Below are positions 32,311 to 40,881 of a stretch of 64,000 bases of DNA, piece by piece (position 1 is the first letter of the stretch; each line of letters begins with the position of its first letter). The stretch is from NCBI RefSeq assembly GCF_018614415.1, contig NZ_JAGGOO010000016.1, positions 83,927 to 147,926 on the forward strand, in the 5' to 3' direction. The DNA comes from Streptomyces sp. ISL-12 (GTDB lineage: Bacteria; Actinomycetota; Actinomycetes; Streptomycetales; Streptomycetaceae). The notes beneath the pieces are model-generated. The model saw only the letters and a program-made list of their open reading frames with translations. It was not told where the DNA came from and searched no databases. The translations under genes and the position numbers were made by a program.

Positions 32311-32882
32311 CGTCCGTCGCCCGGCCCGTCACCGGACTGACGGTGACCCAGGCAGCGGTGTCCGACCCCAGGGTCCGTCCCCTGCTGCGCGAACTCGGCG
32401 ACGAGTACTCCGCGCGCTACGGGAAGGACGCGCACGCCGAACTGGCCCGCTACCCCGACGAGGAGTTCACCGCGGCGTACGGAGGCGTCCTGCTGCTCCT
32501 GCTGGAGGACGGGACGTCCGTGGCGGGCGGTGCCTTCCGCCGGTACGACGAGGACACCGCCGAGCTGAAACGCATCTGGACCCACTCCGCGCACCGCCGG
32601 CGCGGGCTGGCCCGCCGGGTCGTCGCCGAACTGGAACGCGAGGCGCGCGCCCGCGGCTACCGGCGGATCTACCTGACCACCGGTCCGCGCCAGCCCGAGG
32701 CCCGCGGCCTGTACCTGGCCACCGGCTACACACCGCTGTTCGACACCGCGGCCGACCCGGAGACCATCGGGCCGCTGCCGTTCGAGAAGCACCTGAGCGG
32801 CAGACGGCCGGAGAACCACCTGAGCGCGACGCCGATGCGTCCCGCGCAGCCCCAGAACCACCCGAAGGAGACCGACCAGTGA
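32307..32882 (+). CDS. GNAT N-acetyltransferase (SnaA-like role proposed)
   Basis: 191 aa. GNAT fold: LLLEDGTSVAGGAFRRYDEDTAELKRIWTHSAHRRRGLARRVVAELEREARARGYRRIYLTTGPRQPEARGLYLATGYTPL, with the acetyl-CoA loop HRRRGLA and the family end GYTPLF. The ATGA overlap with the monooxygenase stop implies coupled translation. By analogy to the Bacillus sna operon it would N-acetylate an S-substituted cysteine before oxidative C-S cleavage. The Gln/Pro-rich tail after residue 165 is unusual and probably disordered. Confidence 0.87.
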   Translation: MTSVARPVTGLTVTQAAVSDPRVRPLLRELGDEYSARYGKDAHAELARYPDEEFTAAYGGVLLLLLEDGTSVAGGAFRRYDEDTAELKRIWTHSAHRRRGLARRVVAELEREARARGYRRIYLTTGPRQPEARGLYLATGYTPLFDTAADPETIGPLPFEKHLSGRRPENHLSATPMRPAQPQNHPKETDQ

Positions 32883-33832
32883 ACCCCACCGCGGCCAGGG
32901 CGCGCCCGCGCCACCTCGTCGCCGCCGCCCTGCTGCCCCTGCTGGCCCTGACCGCCTGCGGCTCCGGCGACACCGGCACCACCGCTCCGGCGGGCGCCCA
33001 GGCCCCCGCGCCGACCGACGACCCGGTCGCCGCCGTCCGCAAGGTGGAGTCGGCCGCCGCCCTCCTGCCCGCCGAGGTCCGCGAGGGGGGCACGCTGCGG
33101 GTGGGCAGTTCGGTCGGCGCACCGCCCTCCGCCTACTACCCGAACGGTTCCGACAAGGCACCCGAGGGCCAGGACATCGACCTCACCGACGCCGTCGCCA
33201 AGGTCCTCGGCATCGAGGTGCGGCGCCAGGACGCCTCGTTCGAAACGATCCTGCCCGCCCTCGAGAGCGGCAAGTACGACGTGGGCACCGGCAACTTCGG
33301 CGTCACCAGTGAGCGCCTGAAGACCATCGACTTCGTCACGTACATCGACGACGGCCAGGGCTTCGCGGTGAAGAAGGGCAGCACCGCCCTGAAGAAGAAG
33401 GTCACCGACCTCACCCAGCTGTGCGGCCTGACCATCGGCACCAACGCCGGCACCACGTTCGAGTCCACCCTCACCGCGCGCAAGAGCGTGTGCGCCGACG
33501 CCGGGAAGGAGCCCTACGACGTCAAGGTGTACTCGGAGAACGGCGCCACCCTCACCGCGCTCCAGCAGGGCCGGATCGACGTGATCATGTCGACCATCAA
33601 CGGCCTGCGCCACCAGGCCGCGCAGCCCGCCGCGCAGACCGCCTTCATCGGGGAGTACCACCGCCTCGACGTCGGCTTCGCCTTCAAGAAGGGCTCCCCG
33701 CTCACCAAGGCGTTCCAGGCCGCCGTCAACGAGCTGATCGACGACGGCACGTACGCCCGCATCCTCGAGAAGTGGGGCACCTCCGCCTCCGCGATCGACG
33801 CGTCGCGGATCAACCCGCCCGAGCACACCTGA
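32879..33832 (+). CDS. Amino-acid ABC transporter binding lipoprotein 1
   Basis: 317 aa from GTG 32879, overlapping the GNAT stop (GTGA). The lipobox LTAC ends at Cys27. The mature part is a family-3 (SBP_bac_3) binding protein: [78 protein letters not shown]. It captures a polar amino acid, probably cystine or an S-modified cysteine, outside the membrane. An internal Cys pair may form a disulfide. Confidence 0.9.
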   Translation: MNPTAARARPRHLVAAALLPLLALTACGSGDTGTTAPAGAQAPAPTDDPVAAVRKVESAAALLPAEVREGGTLRVGSSVGAPPSAYYPNGSDKAPEGQDIDLTDAVAKVLGIEVRRQDASFETILPALESGKYDVGTGNFGVTSERLKTIDFVTYIDDGQGFAVKKGSTALKKKVTDLTQLCGLTIGTNAGTTFESTLTARKSVCADAGKEPYDVKVYSENGATLTALQQGRIDVIMSTINGLRHQAAQPAAQTAFIGEYHRLDVGFAFKKGSPLTKAFQAAVNELIDDGTYARILEKWGTSASAIDASRINPPEHT

Positions 33833-33852
33833 AGCCGAGCAGGAACCCCGTC

Positions 33853-34893
33853 ATGAGACTCACCACCGACTCCGCCGGCGATCCCACCGCCGCACCGCCC
33901 GGCGCGGCCGTCCCCGGCGGCGGTCCCGAGGCCCCGCCGGTCGCCGACGACCCGGCGTCCCTCAAGGTCGTCCCCGCCCGCCACTACGCCCGGTGGGCGG
34001 CTGCCGCCGTCGTGGCCGTGCTGGTGGCCCAGTTCGGGCACGGCCTGGCCACCAACCCCGTATGGGAATGGCACGTCTTCGGCGACTACGTGCTGTCCGA
34101 GACCATCGTCCAGGCAGTGTGGGTCACCCTCCAGCTCACCGCGTACGCCACCGTGCTCGGCTTCCTGCTGGGCACCGTCCTGGCGTTCATGCGGCTGTCG
34201 CGCAGCCCGCTGCTCCAGACCGTCGCCTGGACCTACATCTGGATCTTCCGGTCCATCCCGATGATCGTCCAGCTCGTGTTCTGGTTCAACCTCAGCGCCC
34301 TGTACGAGAGTCTGGGCGTCGGCATCCCCTTCGGACCGGTGTTCTGGTCGGTCGACAGCGACAGCCTCATCGGCACGATCGGCGCCGCGGTCATCGGACT
34401 GTCCCTGCACCAGGCCGCCTACGCCGCCGAGATCGTCCGCGGCGGCGTCATCTCGGTCGACCCGGGGCAGTCGGAGGCCGCCGCGGCCCTGGGCATCCCG
34501 CGGCTGCGGCAGATCCGCCGGATCGTGCTGCCCCAGGCCATGCGCGCCATCCTGCCCACGGCCGGCAACGAGATCATCGGGCTGCTCAAGGGCACCTCGG
34601 TGGTCTACGTGATGGCCATCGGCGAGCTGTTCTACCAGGTCCAGGTCGTCTACGGCCGCAACGGCCGGGTCATCCCGCTGCTGCTCGTGGCCACCGCCTG
34701 GTACGTGGTGCTGACCTCCCTGCTGTCGGTCCTCCAGTACTACGTCGAACGCCGCTTCGCCCGCGGCGCCGACCGCACCCCGCCCCCCACACCGCTCCAG
34801 CGCCTCCGGCACACCGCCCGCTCCCTGCGCGCGGCGGCCGCCCGGCGCGAACTGCCCGTCGTACCGCTGAAGATCCCGGGAGGGAACCGATGA
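33853..34893 (+). CDS. Amino-acid ABC transporter permease
   Basis: 346 aa. HisM/TcyL type: [74 protein letters not shown] (EAA loop), [14 protein letters not shown]. The stretch up to residue 40 is cytosolic and Pro/Ala-rich. Its sequence is very close to the permease at 29416-30447. The ATPase start overlaps its stop (ATGA). Confidence 0.92.
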   Translation: MRLTTDSAGDPTAAPPGAAVPGGGPEAPPVADDPASLKVVPARHYARWAAAAVVAVLVAQFGHGLATNPVWEWHVFGDYVLSETIVQAVWVTLQLTAYATVLGFLLGTVLAFMRLSRSPLLQTVAWTYIWIFRSIPMIVQLVFWFNLSALYESLGVGIPFGPVFWSVDSDSLIGTIGAAVIGLSLHQAAYAAEIVRGGVISVDPGQSEAAAALGIPRLRQIRRIVLPQAMRAILPTAGNEIIGLLKGTSVVYVMAIGELFYQVQVVYGRNGRVIPLLLVATAWYVVLTSLLSVLQYYVERRFARGADRTPPPTPLQRLRHTARSLRAAAARRELPVVPLKIPGGNR

Positions 34894-35654
34894 GCGACTT
34901 CATGGTGGACGTCCGCGGCGTCCACAAGAGTTTCGGGCCCCTGCACGTGCTGCGCGGCGTCGACCTCCAGGTGCGTGCCGGGCAGGTCACCGTGATCCTC
35001 GGACCCTCCGGCTCCGGCAAGTCCACGCTGCTGCGGACCATCAACCACCTGGAGAAGGTCGACCGCGGCTGGATCGGCATCGACGGCGAACTCATCGGCT
35101 ACCGCCGCTCCGGTGACACGCTGCACGAGCTGAAGGAGAAGGACGTCCTCAAGCAGCGCACCCACATCGGGTTCGTCTTCCAGGACTTCAACCTCTTCCC
35201 GCACCTGACCGTCCTGGAGAACCTGGTCGAGGCCCCCGTCTCCGCGCTGCGCCGCCCGCGCGCGGACGCGGAGGAGACGGCACACCGGCTGCTGGACCGC
35301 GTAGGACTCGCCGACAAGGCCGGCGCCTATCCGCGCCAGCTCTCCGGCGGCCAGCAGCAGCGCGTCGCCATCGCCCGCGCGCTCGCCCTGGAACCGAAGG
35401 TGCTGCTCTTCGACGAACCCACCTCCGCGCTCGACCCCGAACTGGTCGGTGAGGTCCTCGACGTCATCAAGGACCTGGCGGGCACCGGCACCACCATGAT
35501 CGTCGTCACCCATGAGATCGGCTTCGCCCGCGAGGTCGCCGACACCGTGGTGTTCATGGACGGCGGTGTGGTCGTCGAACAGGGCCCGCCCGCGGCCGTC
35601 CTGGACGCCCCGCGCCACGAACGCACCCGCGCCTTCCTCGCCAAAGTCCTCTGA
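34890..35654 (+). CDS. Amino-acid ABC transporter ATPase (TcyN/GlnQ-like)
   Basis: 254 aa. Walker [11 protein letters not shown]-loop [14 protein letters not shown], signature LSGGQQQR, Walker [21 protein letters not shown]-loop VVTHEIGFA. It powers uptake by the neighbouring permease(s). The insertion [26 protein letters not shown] is a little longer than in E. coli GlnQ. Confidence 0.93.
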   Translation: MSDFMVDVRGVHKSFGPLHVLRGVDLQVRAGQVTVILGPSGSGKSTLLRTINHLEKVDRGWIGIDGELIGYRRSGDTLHELKEKDVLKQRTHIGFVFQDFNLFPHLTVLENLVEAPVSALRRPRADAEETAHRLLDRVGLADKAGAYPRQLSGGQQQRVAIARALALEPKVLLFDEPTSALDPELVGEVLDVIKDLAGTGTTMIVVTHEIGFAREVADTVVFMDGGVVVEQGPPAAVLDAPRHERTRAFLAKVL

Positions 35655-35688
35655 CCGCCCTCCTCTTCCCCCCTTCAGGAGAACCACC

Positions 35689-36672
35689 GTGCCCGTCCTC
35701 GCCCGCACCACCACCGCCGCCGTCACGATCACACTCGCCTCGGCCCTCGTCCTCGCCGGCTGCTCCGACCCCTCCGACGGCTCCACCACCGAGGTCGCCG
35801 GTACGTCGGGTGCCAAGACGAAGATCAACCTGAGTGCCGATCAGCAACGTGTCACCACGGCGAAGGTCGACTCCATAGCCGCGCGGCTCCCCGCCGAGGT
35901 ACGCGAGAGAGGCACCCTGGAGACCGTCGCCTCCTCCACCTCCGCCGCCCCGCTGAACTTCTACGCCACCGACAACAAGACCGTCATCGGCGTCGAGACC
36001 GACCTCGTCCACCTGGTCGCCGACGTCCTCGGCCTGAAGGTCCGCATCACCCCGGTCTCCTGGGAGAACATCTTCGTCGGCCTCGACAGCGCCAAGTACG
36101 ACGTGAGCTTCAGCAACATCACCGTCACCGAGGAGCGCAAGGAGAAGTACGACTTCGCCACCTACCGCGAGGACAACCTCGGCTTCGAGGCGAAGAAGGG
36201 CAGCGGCCTGAAGGTCGACGGGCCCGAGGACGTGGCCGGGCTGACGGTCGCCGTGAGCAGCGGCACCAACCAGGAGAAGCTGCTCATCGAGTGGTCGAAG
36301 GAGAACGAGAAGGCCGGCCGGAAGCCGGTCGACATCAAGTACTACCAGAACGACAGCGACACCTACCTCGCGCTGCGCTCCGGCCGCATCGACCTCTACC
36401 TCGGCCCCAACCCGACCGCCGCCTACCACGCGGCCACCGGCCGGCAGACGGAGGTCGTCGGCACGTACTCCGGAGCCGGCGACACCTTGCAGGGCCTCGT
36501 CGCGGCCACCACGAAGAAGGACAGCGGCCTCGTCGAACCGCTCGCCGACGCGCTGAACGAGGTCATCCGCAACGGCACCTACGGCAAGGTGCTCGCCCGC
36601 TGGGGCCTGTCCGACGAGGCCGTCGAGAAGTCGGAGATCAACCCGCCCGGCCTGCCGAAGACCGACGAGTAG
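35689..36672 (+). CDS. Amino-acid ABC transporter binding lipoprotein 2
   Basis: 327 aa from GTG 35689 (AGGAGAA upstream). Lipobox LAGC ends at Cys25. SBP_bac_3 fold: NFYATDNKTVIGVETDLVHLVADVLG, LDSAKYDVSFSNITVTEERKEKYDFATY, VAGLTVAVSSGTNQEKLL, SGRIDLYLGPNPTAAYHAATG. It is a second binding protein for the same importer, as in the TcyJ/TcyK pair of the Bacillus operon. Confidence 0.9.
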   Translation: MPVLARTTTAAVTITLASALVLAGCSDPSDGSTTEVAGTSGAKTKINLSADQQRVTTAKVDSIAARLPAEVRERGTLETVASSTSAAPLNFYATDNKTVIGVETDLVHLVADVLGLKVRITPVSWENIFVGLDSAKYDVSFSNITVTEERKEKYDFATYREDNLGFEAKKGSGLKVDGPEDVAGLTVAVSSGTNQEKLLIEWSKENEKAGRKPVDIKYYQNDSDTYLALRSGRIDLYLGPNPTAAYHAATGRQTEVVGTYSGAGDTLQGLVAATTKKDSGLVEPLADALNEVIRNGTYGKVLARWGLSDEAVEKSEINPPGLPKTDE

Positions 36673-36708
36673 CCCGCGGCACGGCACCGCCGGCCTCATT
36701 TCTCTATT

Positions 36709-36740
36709 ATCCCTACCGGATTTATAGGAAACTGTTGACC
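36709..36740 (+). promoter_or_regulatory. Promoter region and shared motif before leader peptide 2
   Basis: CCGGATTTATAGG (36716-36728) resembles CCGGGTTGATAGG at 42280-42292, near leader peptide 3; both are preceded by ATCCCTA. TTGACC (36735-36740) follows, and a CAGGAT box at 36759-36764 puts the transcript start close to the leader ATG at 36772 (leaderless). Candidate site for the Rrf2 protein at 42388-42846. Confidence 0.45.
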
Positions 36741-36771
36741 GGGGGTGGTCGGGGTGCGCAGGATGGAACAC

Positions 36772-36867
36772 ATGTGCAGCACGCAGCAGCCGCTCGTTCG
36801 CCGTCGGCATGTCGACTTCTGTCGCGTCGCCAGCGCGGTCTGCCGCCTTCCGCAGGACGACCTCTGA
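36772..36867 (+). CDS. Leader peptide 2 (Cys-rich attenuator type)
   Basis: 31 aa: MCSTQQPLVRRRHVDFCRVA then SAVCRLPQDDL, stop. It contains three Cys codons and the shared R-x-H-V-D-F-x-R-V-x-S-A-x-C-R pattern. It lies 110 bp upstream of the winged-helix gene at 36978 and the DszC-like monooxygenase. Ribosome stalling at Cys codons when cysteine is short would relieve attenuation. Confidence 0.7.
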   Translation: MCSTQQPLVRRRHVDFCRVASAVCRLPQDDL

Positions 36868-36977
36868 CGCAGCGACGCGCGCCGTCACGTCACCCCGCTC
36901 CACCCCCCTCCTGTTCTCGACTCGCCTCCCCCCGGCCGCCTGCCCGGCCGCCCGGCGCCCCTGTCAAGGAGCCCGTC

Positions 36978-37544
36978 ATGACCACCCCCCTGCCGTCCGA
37001 CACCCCGTCACCCGGACCCGCCGACCCCGGCCCCCGCCATCTGCGGCTCGTGCCCGGACAACCGCCCGGCGACCCGGGGGCGCGGACCGCCGAGCCGCTC
37101 GTCGGCTACGTCGTGTTCGTCCCGGAAGGCACCGACCCGGCCCGGCTGTTCGTCCCGGACGGGCCGCGGCCGGTCATCCACCCCCTCGCCCCCGCGCCGA
37201 CGGCCTCCGCCGAGCGGAGCACGGCCGAGGAGGAGAACGGCATCCGGATCGACGCCGTACGACGTGTCGCGCGGATCGGCGGACACGTACTGGACCTGAC
37301 CTACCTGGAGTTCGAACTGCTCGCCCACCTCGTCGCCCACCCCGACCAGGTGCTCTCCCGCGAGTCGCTCATCGGCAGCGTATGGGGGTACGGCCACATC
37401 GGCGACGGCCGCACCGTCGACGTGCACATCGCCCGGGTGCGGGCCAAGCTCGGCCGCGCCCACCGGCACCGGATCGTCACCGTCAGGCGGGTGGGCTACA
37501 AGTACACCCCGGCCCGGCCGCGGTGTTCCGGCTCCGCGTCGTGA
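36978..37544 (+). CDS. Orphan OmpR/PhoB-type winged-helix regulator without receiver domain
   Basis: 188 aa (AAGGAG upstream of ATG 36978). Residues 85-180 are a Trans_reg_C domain: RIGGHVLDLTYLEFELLAHLVAHPDQVLSRESLIGSVWGYGHIGDGRTVDVHIARVRAKLG, ending HRIVTVRRVGYKY. The N-terminal 80 residues are Pro/Gly-rich (VGYVVFVPEGTDPARLFVPDG) with no receiver Asp. Similar stand-alone proteins occur next to SfnC/DszC-type genes in Streptomyces, so it may regulate sulfur use. It lies between leader peptide 2 and the monooxygenase. Confidence 0.85.
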   Translation: MTTPLPSDTPSPGPADPGPRHLRLVPGQPPGDPGARTAEPLVGYVVFVPEGTDPARLFVPDGPRPVIHPLAPAPTASAERSTAEEENGIRIDAVRRVARIGGHVLDLTYLEFELLAHLVAHPDQVLSRESLIGSVWGYGHIGDGRTVDVHIARVRAKLGRAHRHRIVTVRRVGYKYTPARPRCSGSAS

Positions 37545-37630
37545 GGACCGTCCCGAGGAGGAACGGCAGTGGCACTGCCCCAGCCCCGTCCGACGTCCGG
37601 CCGCCGGTCACCGAGGGGCCGGGAACGGAC

Positions 37631-38905
37631 ATGACGACGACCGCCCCCGCCCCGGACCCGACGGCCCCCGCCCCGGCCGGGGCACCGGGCCGTGCCCACT
37701 GGCTGCGCGTCGCCCGCGAGGTGGCCGAGGACCTGGCCACGGACGCCATCACCCGCGACCAGGCCGGCAAGCCCCCGTTCGACGAGGTCGCCCGGCTCCG
37801 TGAGGCCGGACTGCTGACCCTGCTGATCTCCGCCGAGCACGGCGGGGGAGGCGCGGACTGGGGCACGGCCCACGCCGTCGTCCGGGAGGTCGCCGCGGCC
37901 GACGGAGCCATCGGCCAGCTCCTCGGCGGTCACTACGTCCTGTCCTGGACGGCCCGCTTCTTCGCCGGTCCCGACCTGGCCGAACGGGTCGCCCGCCGGT
38001 CCGCGGCGGGCCAGTGGTGCTGGGGCGGCGGCTTCGCCGCCCACGAGCCGCCCCTGCGGCTCACCCCGGACTCCTCCGACGGCTACCTGCTGAACGGCCG
38101 TCAGGGCACCGTCGGCGGCGCCCGCGTCGCCGACCGGCTGGCCGTCCGCGCCGCCCGGTCCGACACCGGCGAACCGCTGGCCGTCCTCGTCGACCCCGCC
38201 CGTCCCGGCGTGACGAGCGGGGACGACGGGGACGCGTTCGGACAGCGGCTGTCGGGCGGCGGCAGCGTGGAGTTCGACGCCGTACCGGTCCCGGGTGACG
38301 CGGTGCTGGGGTCGCTCTCCGCCGACGAGGGCGCGCTGCCGCCGTTCGCCGGCCTGGCCGCCGCCACCGGACGCCTGGTCTCCGCCCAGCTCTGCCTGGG
38401 CATCGCCGAAGGCGTGCTCGCCGAGGCCCGTGAGTACACCAGGACCCGCGAGTACACCCGGGCCGGCGACCGCTCCCTGCTCGGCGACCATCCCGGCGTC
38501 GGCCTCCCGTCCTGGCAGGACGGCCTGGCGCGGGACCCGTACGTGCTGGTCACCTACGGCGAACTCACCGTCGACGCGCGCGCGGCGTCCGCCCTCGCCG
38601 ACCAGGCGGTGGCCGCACTCGACGGCGGGCTGGCCCGCGGCGAGGACCTCACCGACGACGAGTGCGCCGAGATCTCCGTACTCGCCGCCGCCGCCGAAGC
38701 CGCAGCCGCGCGCGCCGTCCACGACATCACCACCCGCACCCTGGACGTCATCGGCCCGGGCGCCGCCTCCTCGCGCCACGGTTTCGACCGATTCTGGCGC
38801 AACGCCCGCACCCACACCCTCTACCACCCCGTGGCCCACGGACTGCGCGAGGTGGGGGACTACTTCCTCAGCGGGGCGCACCCCCCGTTCGCCCTCCCCG
38901 CCTGA
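37631..38905 (+). CDS. Acyl-CoA-dehydrogenase-fold flavin monooxygenase (DszC/SfnC-like)
   Basis: 424 aa. The DszC/SfnC subgroup of the acyl-CoA dehydrogenase fold: VAREVAEDLATDAITRDQAGKPPFDEVARLREAGLLTLLISAEHGG, GGHYVLSWTARFFAG, YLLNGRQGTVGGARVADRL, and the active-site-region end GAASSRHGFDRFWRNARTHTLYHPVAHGLREVGDYFL. It lacks the catalytic Glu of dehydrogenases in the usual place, as expected for an FMNH2/O2 monooxygenase. It should oxidise a sulfone or thioether to release sulfite. The frame is open upstream to 37545; ATG 37631 is my choice. Confidence 0.87.
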   Translation: MTTTAPAPDPTAPAPAGAPGRAHWLRVAREVAEDLATDAITRDQAGKPPFDEVARLREAGLLTLLISAEHGGGGADWGTAHAVVREVAAADGAIGQLLGGHYVLSWTARFFAGPDLAERVARRSAAGQWCWGGGFAAHEPPLRLTPDSSDGYLLNGRQGTVGGARVADRLAVRAARSDTGEPLAVLVDPARPGVTSGDDGDAFGQRLSGGGSVEFDAVPVPGDAVLGSLSADEGALPPFAGLAAATGRLVSAQLCLGIAEGVLAEAREYTRTREYTRAGDRSLLGDHPGVGLPSWQDGLARDPYVLVTYGELTVDARAASALADQAVAALDGGLARGEDLTDDECAEISVLAAAAEAAAARAVHDITTRTLDVIGPGAASSRHGFDRFWRNARTHTLYHPVAHGLREVGDYFLSGAHPPFALPA

Positions 38906-39009
38906 CGGGCACGGCGCGCCCGCCCCGGAGCGGCGGCCGGTGGCGGGGGAGGGGCGGCCGTCGTCCACCGCCGCGGACCGGAGACGGCCCGAAGCGGGGC
39001 ACACGGGAA

Positions 39010-39052
39010 AGCACCGGCCGTACGGAGGCGGTGACGCCCCGCACAGCCGGTG
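39010..39052. terminator. Possible bidirectional terminator
   Basis: GCACCGGC (39010-39017) and GCCGGTGC (39045-39052) form an 8-bp stem with a 27-nt loop between two convergent genes (DszC-like and the sulfonate permease). Confidence 0.35.
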
Positions 39053-39071
39053 CCCGGTGTGCCGTGCCCGG

Positions 39072-39974
39072 TCAGCGGGTGACCAGCAGCCCCCGGCCGC
39101 GCAGCACCCGCCGCTCCAGCGGACTGAAGACCAGCAGGTCGACGGCGATGCCCACCACCAGGATCAGCAGGATGGCGAGGAACACCTGCGACATGCTGGA
39201 GTTGTTGCGGCCGTTCTCCAGCAACTGGCCCAGCCCGATGCCCAGATCGGGCGAGGACGCGATGATCTCGGCCGCCATCAGCGACCGCCAGGAGAACGCC
39301 CAGCCCTGCTTGAGCCCCGCGAGATAGCCGGGCAGCGCGGCCGGCATCACGATGTGCCACGCGCCGCGCAGCCCCGTGGCGCCCAGCGTGCGGCCGGCCC
39401 GCAGGTACAGCGGCGGGATCTGGTCCACGCCGGCCACCAGACCGTTGGCGATCGACGGCACGGCACCGAGCAGGATCACCGCGTACATCATCTGGTCGTT
39501 GAGCCCGAGCCAGATGACGGCGGGCGGCACCCACGCCACGGACGGCAGGGACTGCAGCCCGGACAGGATCGGCCCGATCGCGGCCCGGACGAACCTCACC
39601 CTGGAGACCAGCAGACCGAGCGGTGTGCCGATGACCAGCGCCAGCAGGAAGCCCAGCAGACCACGGGAGACGGAGGTCCAGATGTAGTCCAGCAAGGTGC
39701 CCTGGAGCCACGCGTCGGACACCTCGCCCCACACCGCGGACGGCGAGGGCAGCTTGTACGCGGGCGCGACCCGCGCCCACACCAGTACCTGCCAGACGAC
39801 CAGGACGAGGGCGACGGCGGTGACGGGCGGCAAGACCTTGCGCAGCAGGACCTCGCGCAGGGGCGGACGGCCCACCTGCACGGTGTCCAGCGCGTCGAGC
39901 CCCGCCTCCAGGCCCGCCAGATCCTGCGACGCCGTGTCGTGTGGCTGCGCCGGACCGGTGTCAGTGCTGGCCAT
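39072..39974 (-). CDS. ssuC: Sulfonate/nitrate/taurine ABC transporter permease (SsuC-type)
   Basis: 300 aa, about six membrane helices; SsuC/TauC signature LVWARVAPAYKLPSPSAVWGE and the EAA loop YLRAGRTLGATGLRGAWHIVMPAALPGYLAGLKQGWAFSWRSLMAAEIIA. Its start lies within the last 14 bp of the ATPase gene, so translation is coupled. With the ATPase and binding protein it imports an organosulfonate; the choice of sulfonate over nitrate rests on the sulfur neighbourhood and leader peptide 3. Confidence 0.88.
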   Translation of the reverse strand: MASTDTGPAQPHDTASQDLAGLEAGLDALDTVQVGRPPLREVLLRKVLPPVTAVALVLVVWQVLVWARVAPAYKLPSPSAVWGEVSDAWLQGTLLDYIWTSVSRGLLGFLLALVIGTPLGLLVSRVRFVRAAIGPILSGLQSLPSVAWVPPAVIWLGLNDQMMYAVILLGAVPSIANGLVAGVDQIPPLYLRAGRTLGATGLRGAWHIVMPAALPGYLAGLKQGWAFSWRSLMAAEIIASSPDLGIGLGQLLENGRNNSSMSQVFLAILLILVVGIAVDLLVFSPLERRVLRGRGLLVTR

Positions 39975-40767
39975 GGCGGCGGATCTCCCCTCGTAGTTCC
40001 TCGGTGATCTCGGCGGACAGCTCGGCGACCGCGCTGTCCTCCAGGCGGCGCGGCTGCGGGATGCCGACCGTCCAGGACCGGGCGATCCGCCCCGGCCGCG
40101 ACGACAGCAGCACCACCCGCTGGGCCAGCCGCACCGCCTCGCGCACGTTGTGCGTGACGAACAGCACGGAGAGGCCGGTCTCCCGCCAGATCCGGGTCAG
40201 TTCGTCGTGCAGGACGTCCCGGGTGATGGCGTCGAGCGCCGCGAACGGCTCGTCCATCAGCAGCAGCCTGCTGTCCTGGGCCAGCGCCCGGGCCAGCGCG
40301 ACGCGCTGCCGCATCCCGCCGGACAACTCGTGCACCCGCTTGCCGTACGCCCCGTGCAGCCGGACCAGTTCGAGCAGCCGCTCCGCCTCCGGCCGGCGGC
40401 CGGGTTTGGCCACGCCCCGCATCTTCAGGGCCAGTTCGATGTTCTTGCCCGCCGTCAGCCACGGGAACAGCGCGTGTTCCTGGAACATCAGGGCGGGCCT
40501 GCCGTCCGTGCTGATCGCGCCCGCGGACGGCCGGTCCAGGCCCGCGACGAGGTTCAGCAGCGTGGACTTCCCGCACCCGGAGGCTCCGAGGAGGGTGACG
40601 AACTCACCGGGTGCGACATCGAGCGTGATGTCGTCCAGGACGAGCTGCTGTCCACCGGGCGCCCCCGGCGCGGGGAAGGACTTCGAGACGTGCTCGACAC
40701 GGGCGGCGTGCGTCGCGGCCCCGGTGCCCTCAGCGGCCTTGGCGGTCTTGGCTGTCGCGGTGGCCAT
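39961..40767 (-). CDS. ssuB: Sulfonate ABC transporter ATPase (SsuB-type)
   Basis: 268 aa. Walker A LGASGCGKST, signature LSGGMRQR, Walker B LLLMDEPFAALDAITRD, H-loop FVTHNVREAVRLA. The ATG at 40767 is preferred over the in-frame GTG at 40776: GGAGG ends 8 nt before the ATG but directly abuts the GTG. The gap to the binding-protein gene (40768-40881) contains an 18-bp tandem repeat. Confidence 0.92.
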   Translation of the reverse strand: MATATAKTAKAAEGTGAATHAARVEHVSKSFPAPGAPGGQQLVLDDITLDVAPGEFVTLLGASGCGKSTLLNLVAGLDRPSAGAISTDGRPALMFQEHALFPWLTAGKNIELALKMRGVAKPGRRPEAERLLELVRLHGAYGKRVHELSGGMRQRVALARALAQDSRLLLMDEPFAALDAITRDVLHDELTRIWRETGLSVLFVTHNVREAVRLAQRVVLLSSRPGRIARSWTVGIPQPRRLEDSAVAELSAEITEELRGEIRRHGQH

Positions 40768-40831
40768 GGTCGTCACCTCCAGGGATCTTCATGGGATCGG
40801 TGCGTCCGGTGCGTCCGGTGGTGCTGCCGGC

Positions 40832-40881
40832 GGGCCCGGTGCCGACGGCGGGTCCGGTGCCGACGGTGGGTCCGGTCGCCG
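40832..40881. repeat. 18-bp tandem repeat in ssuA-ssuB gap
   Basis: GGGCCCGGTGCCGACGGC (40832-40849) is followed by GGGTCCGGTGCCGACGGT (40850-40867) and a partial third copy; a 9-bp GTGCGTCCG unit repeats just before at about 40801-40820. Probably slippage-prone spacer between ssuA and ssuB. Confidence 0.6.
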
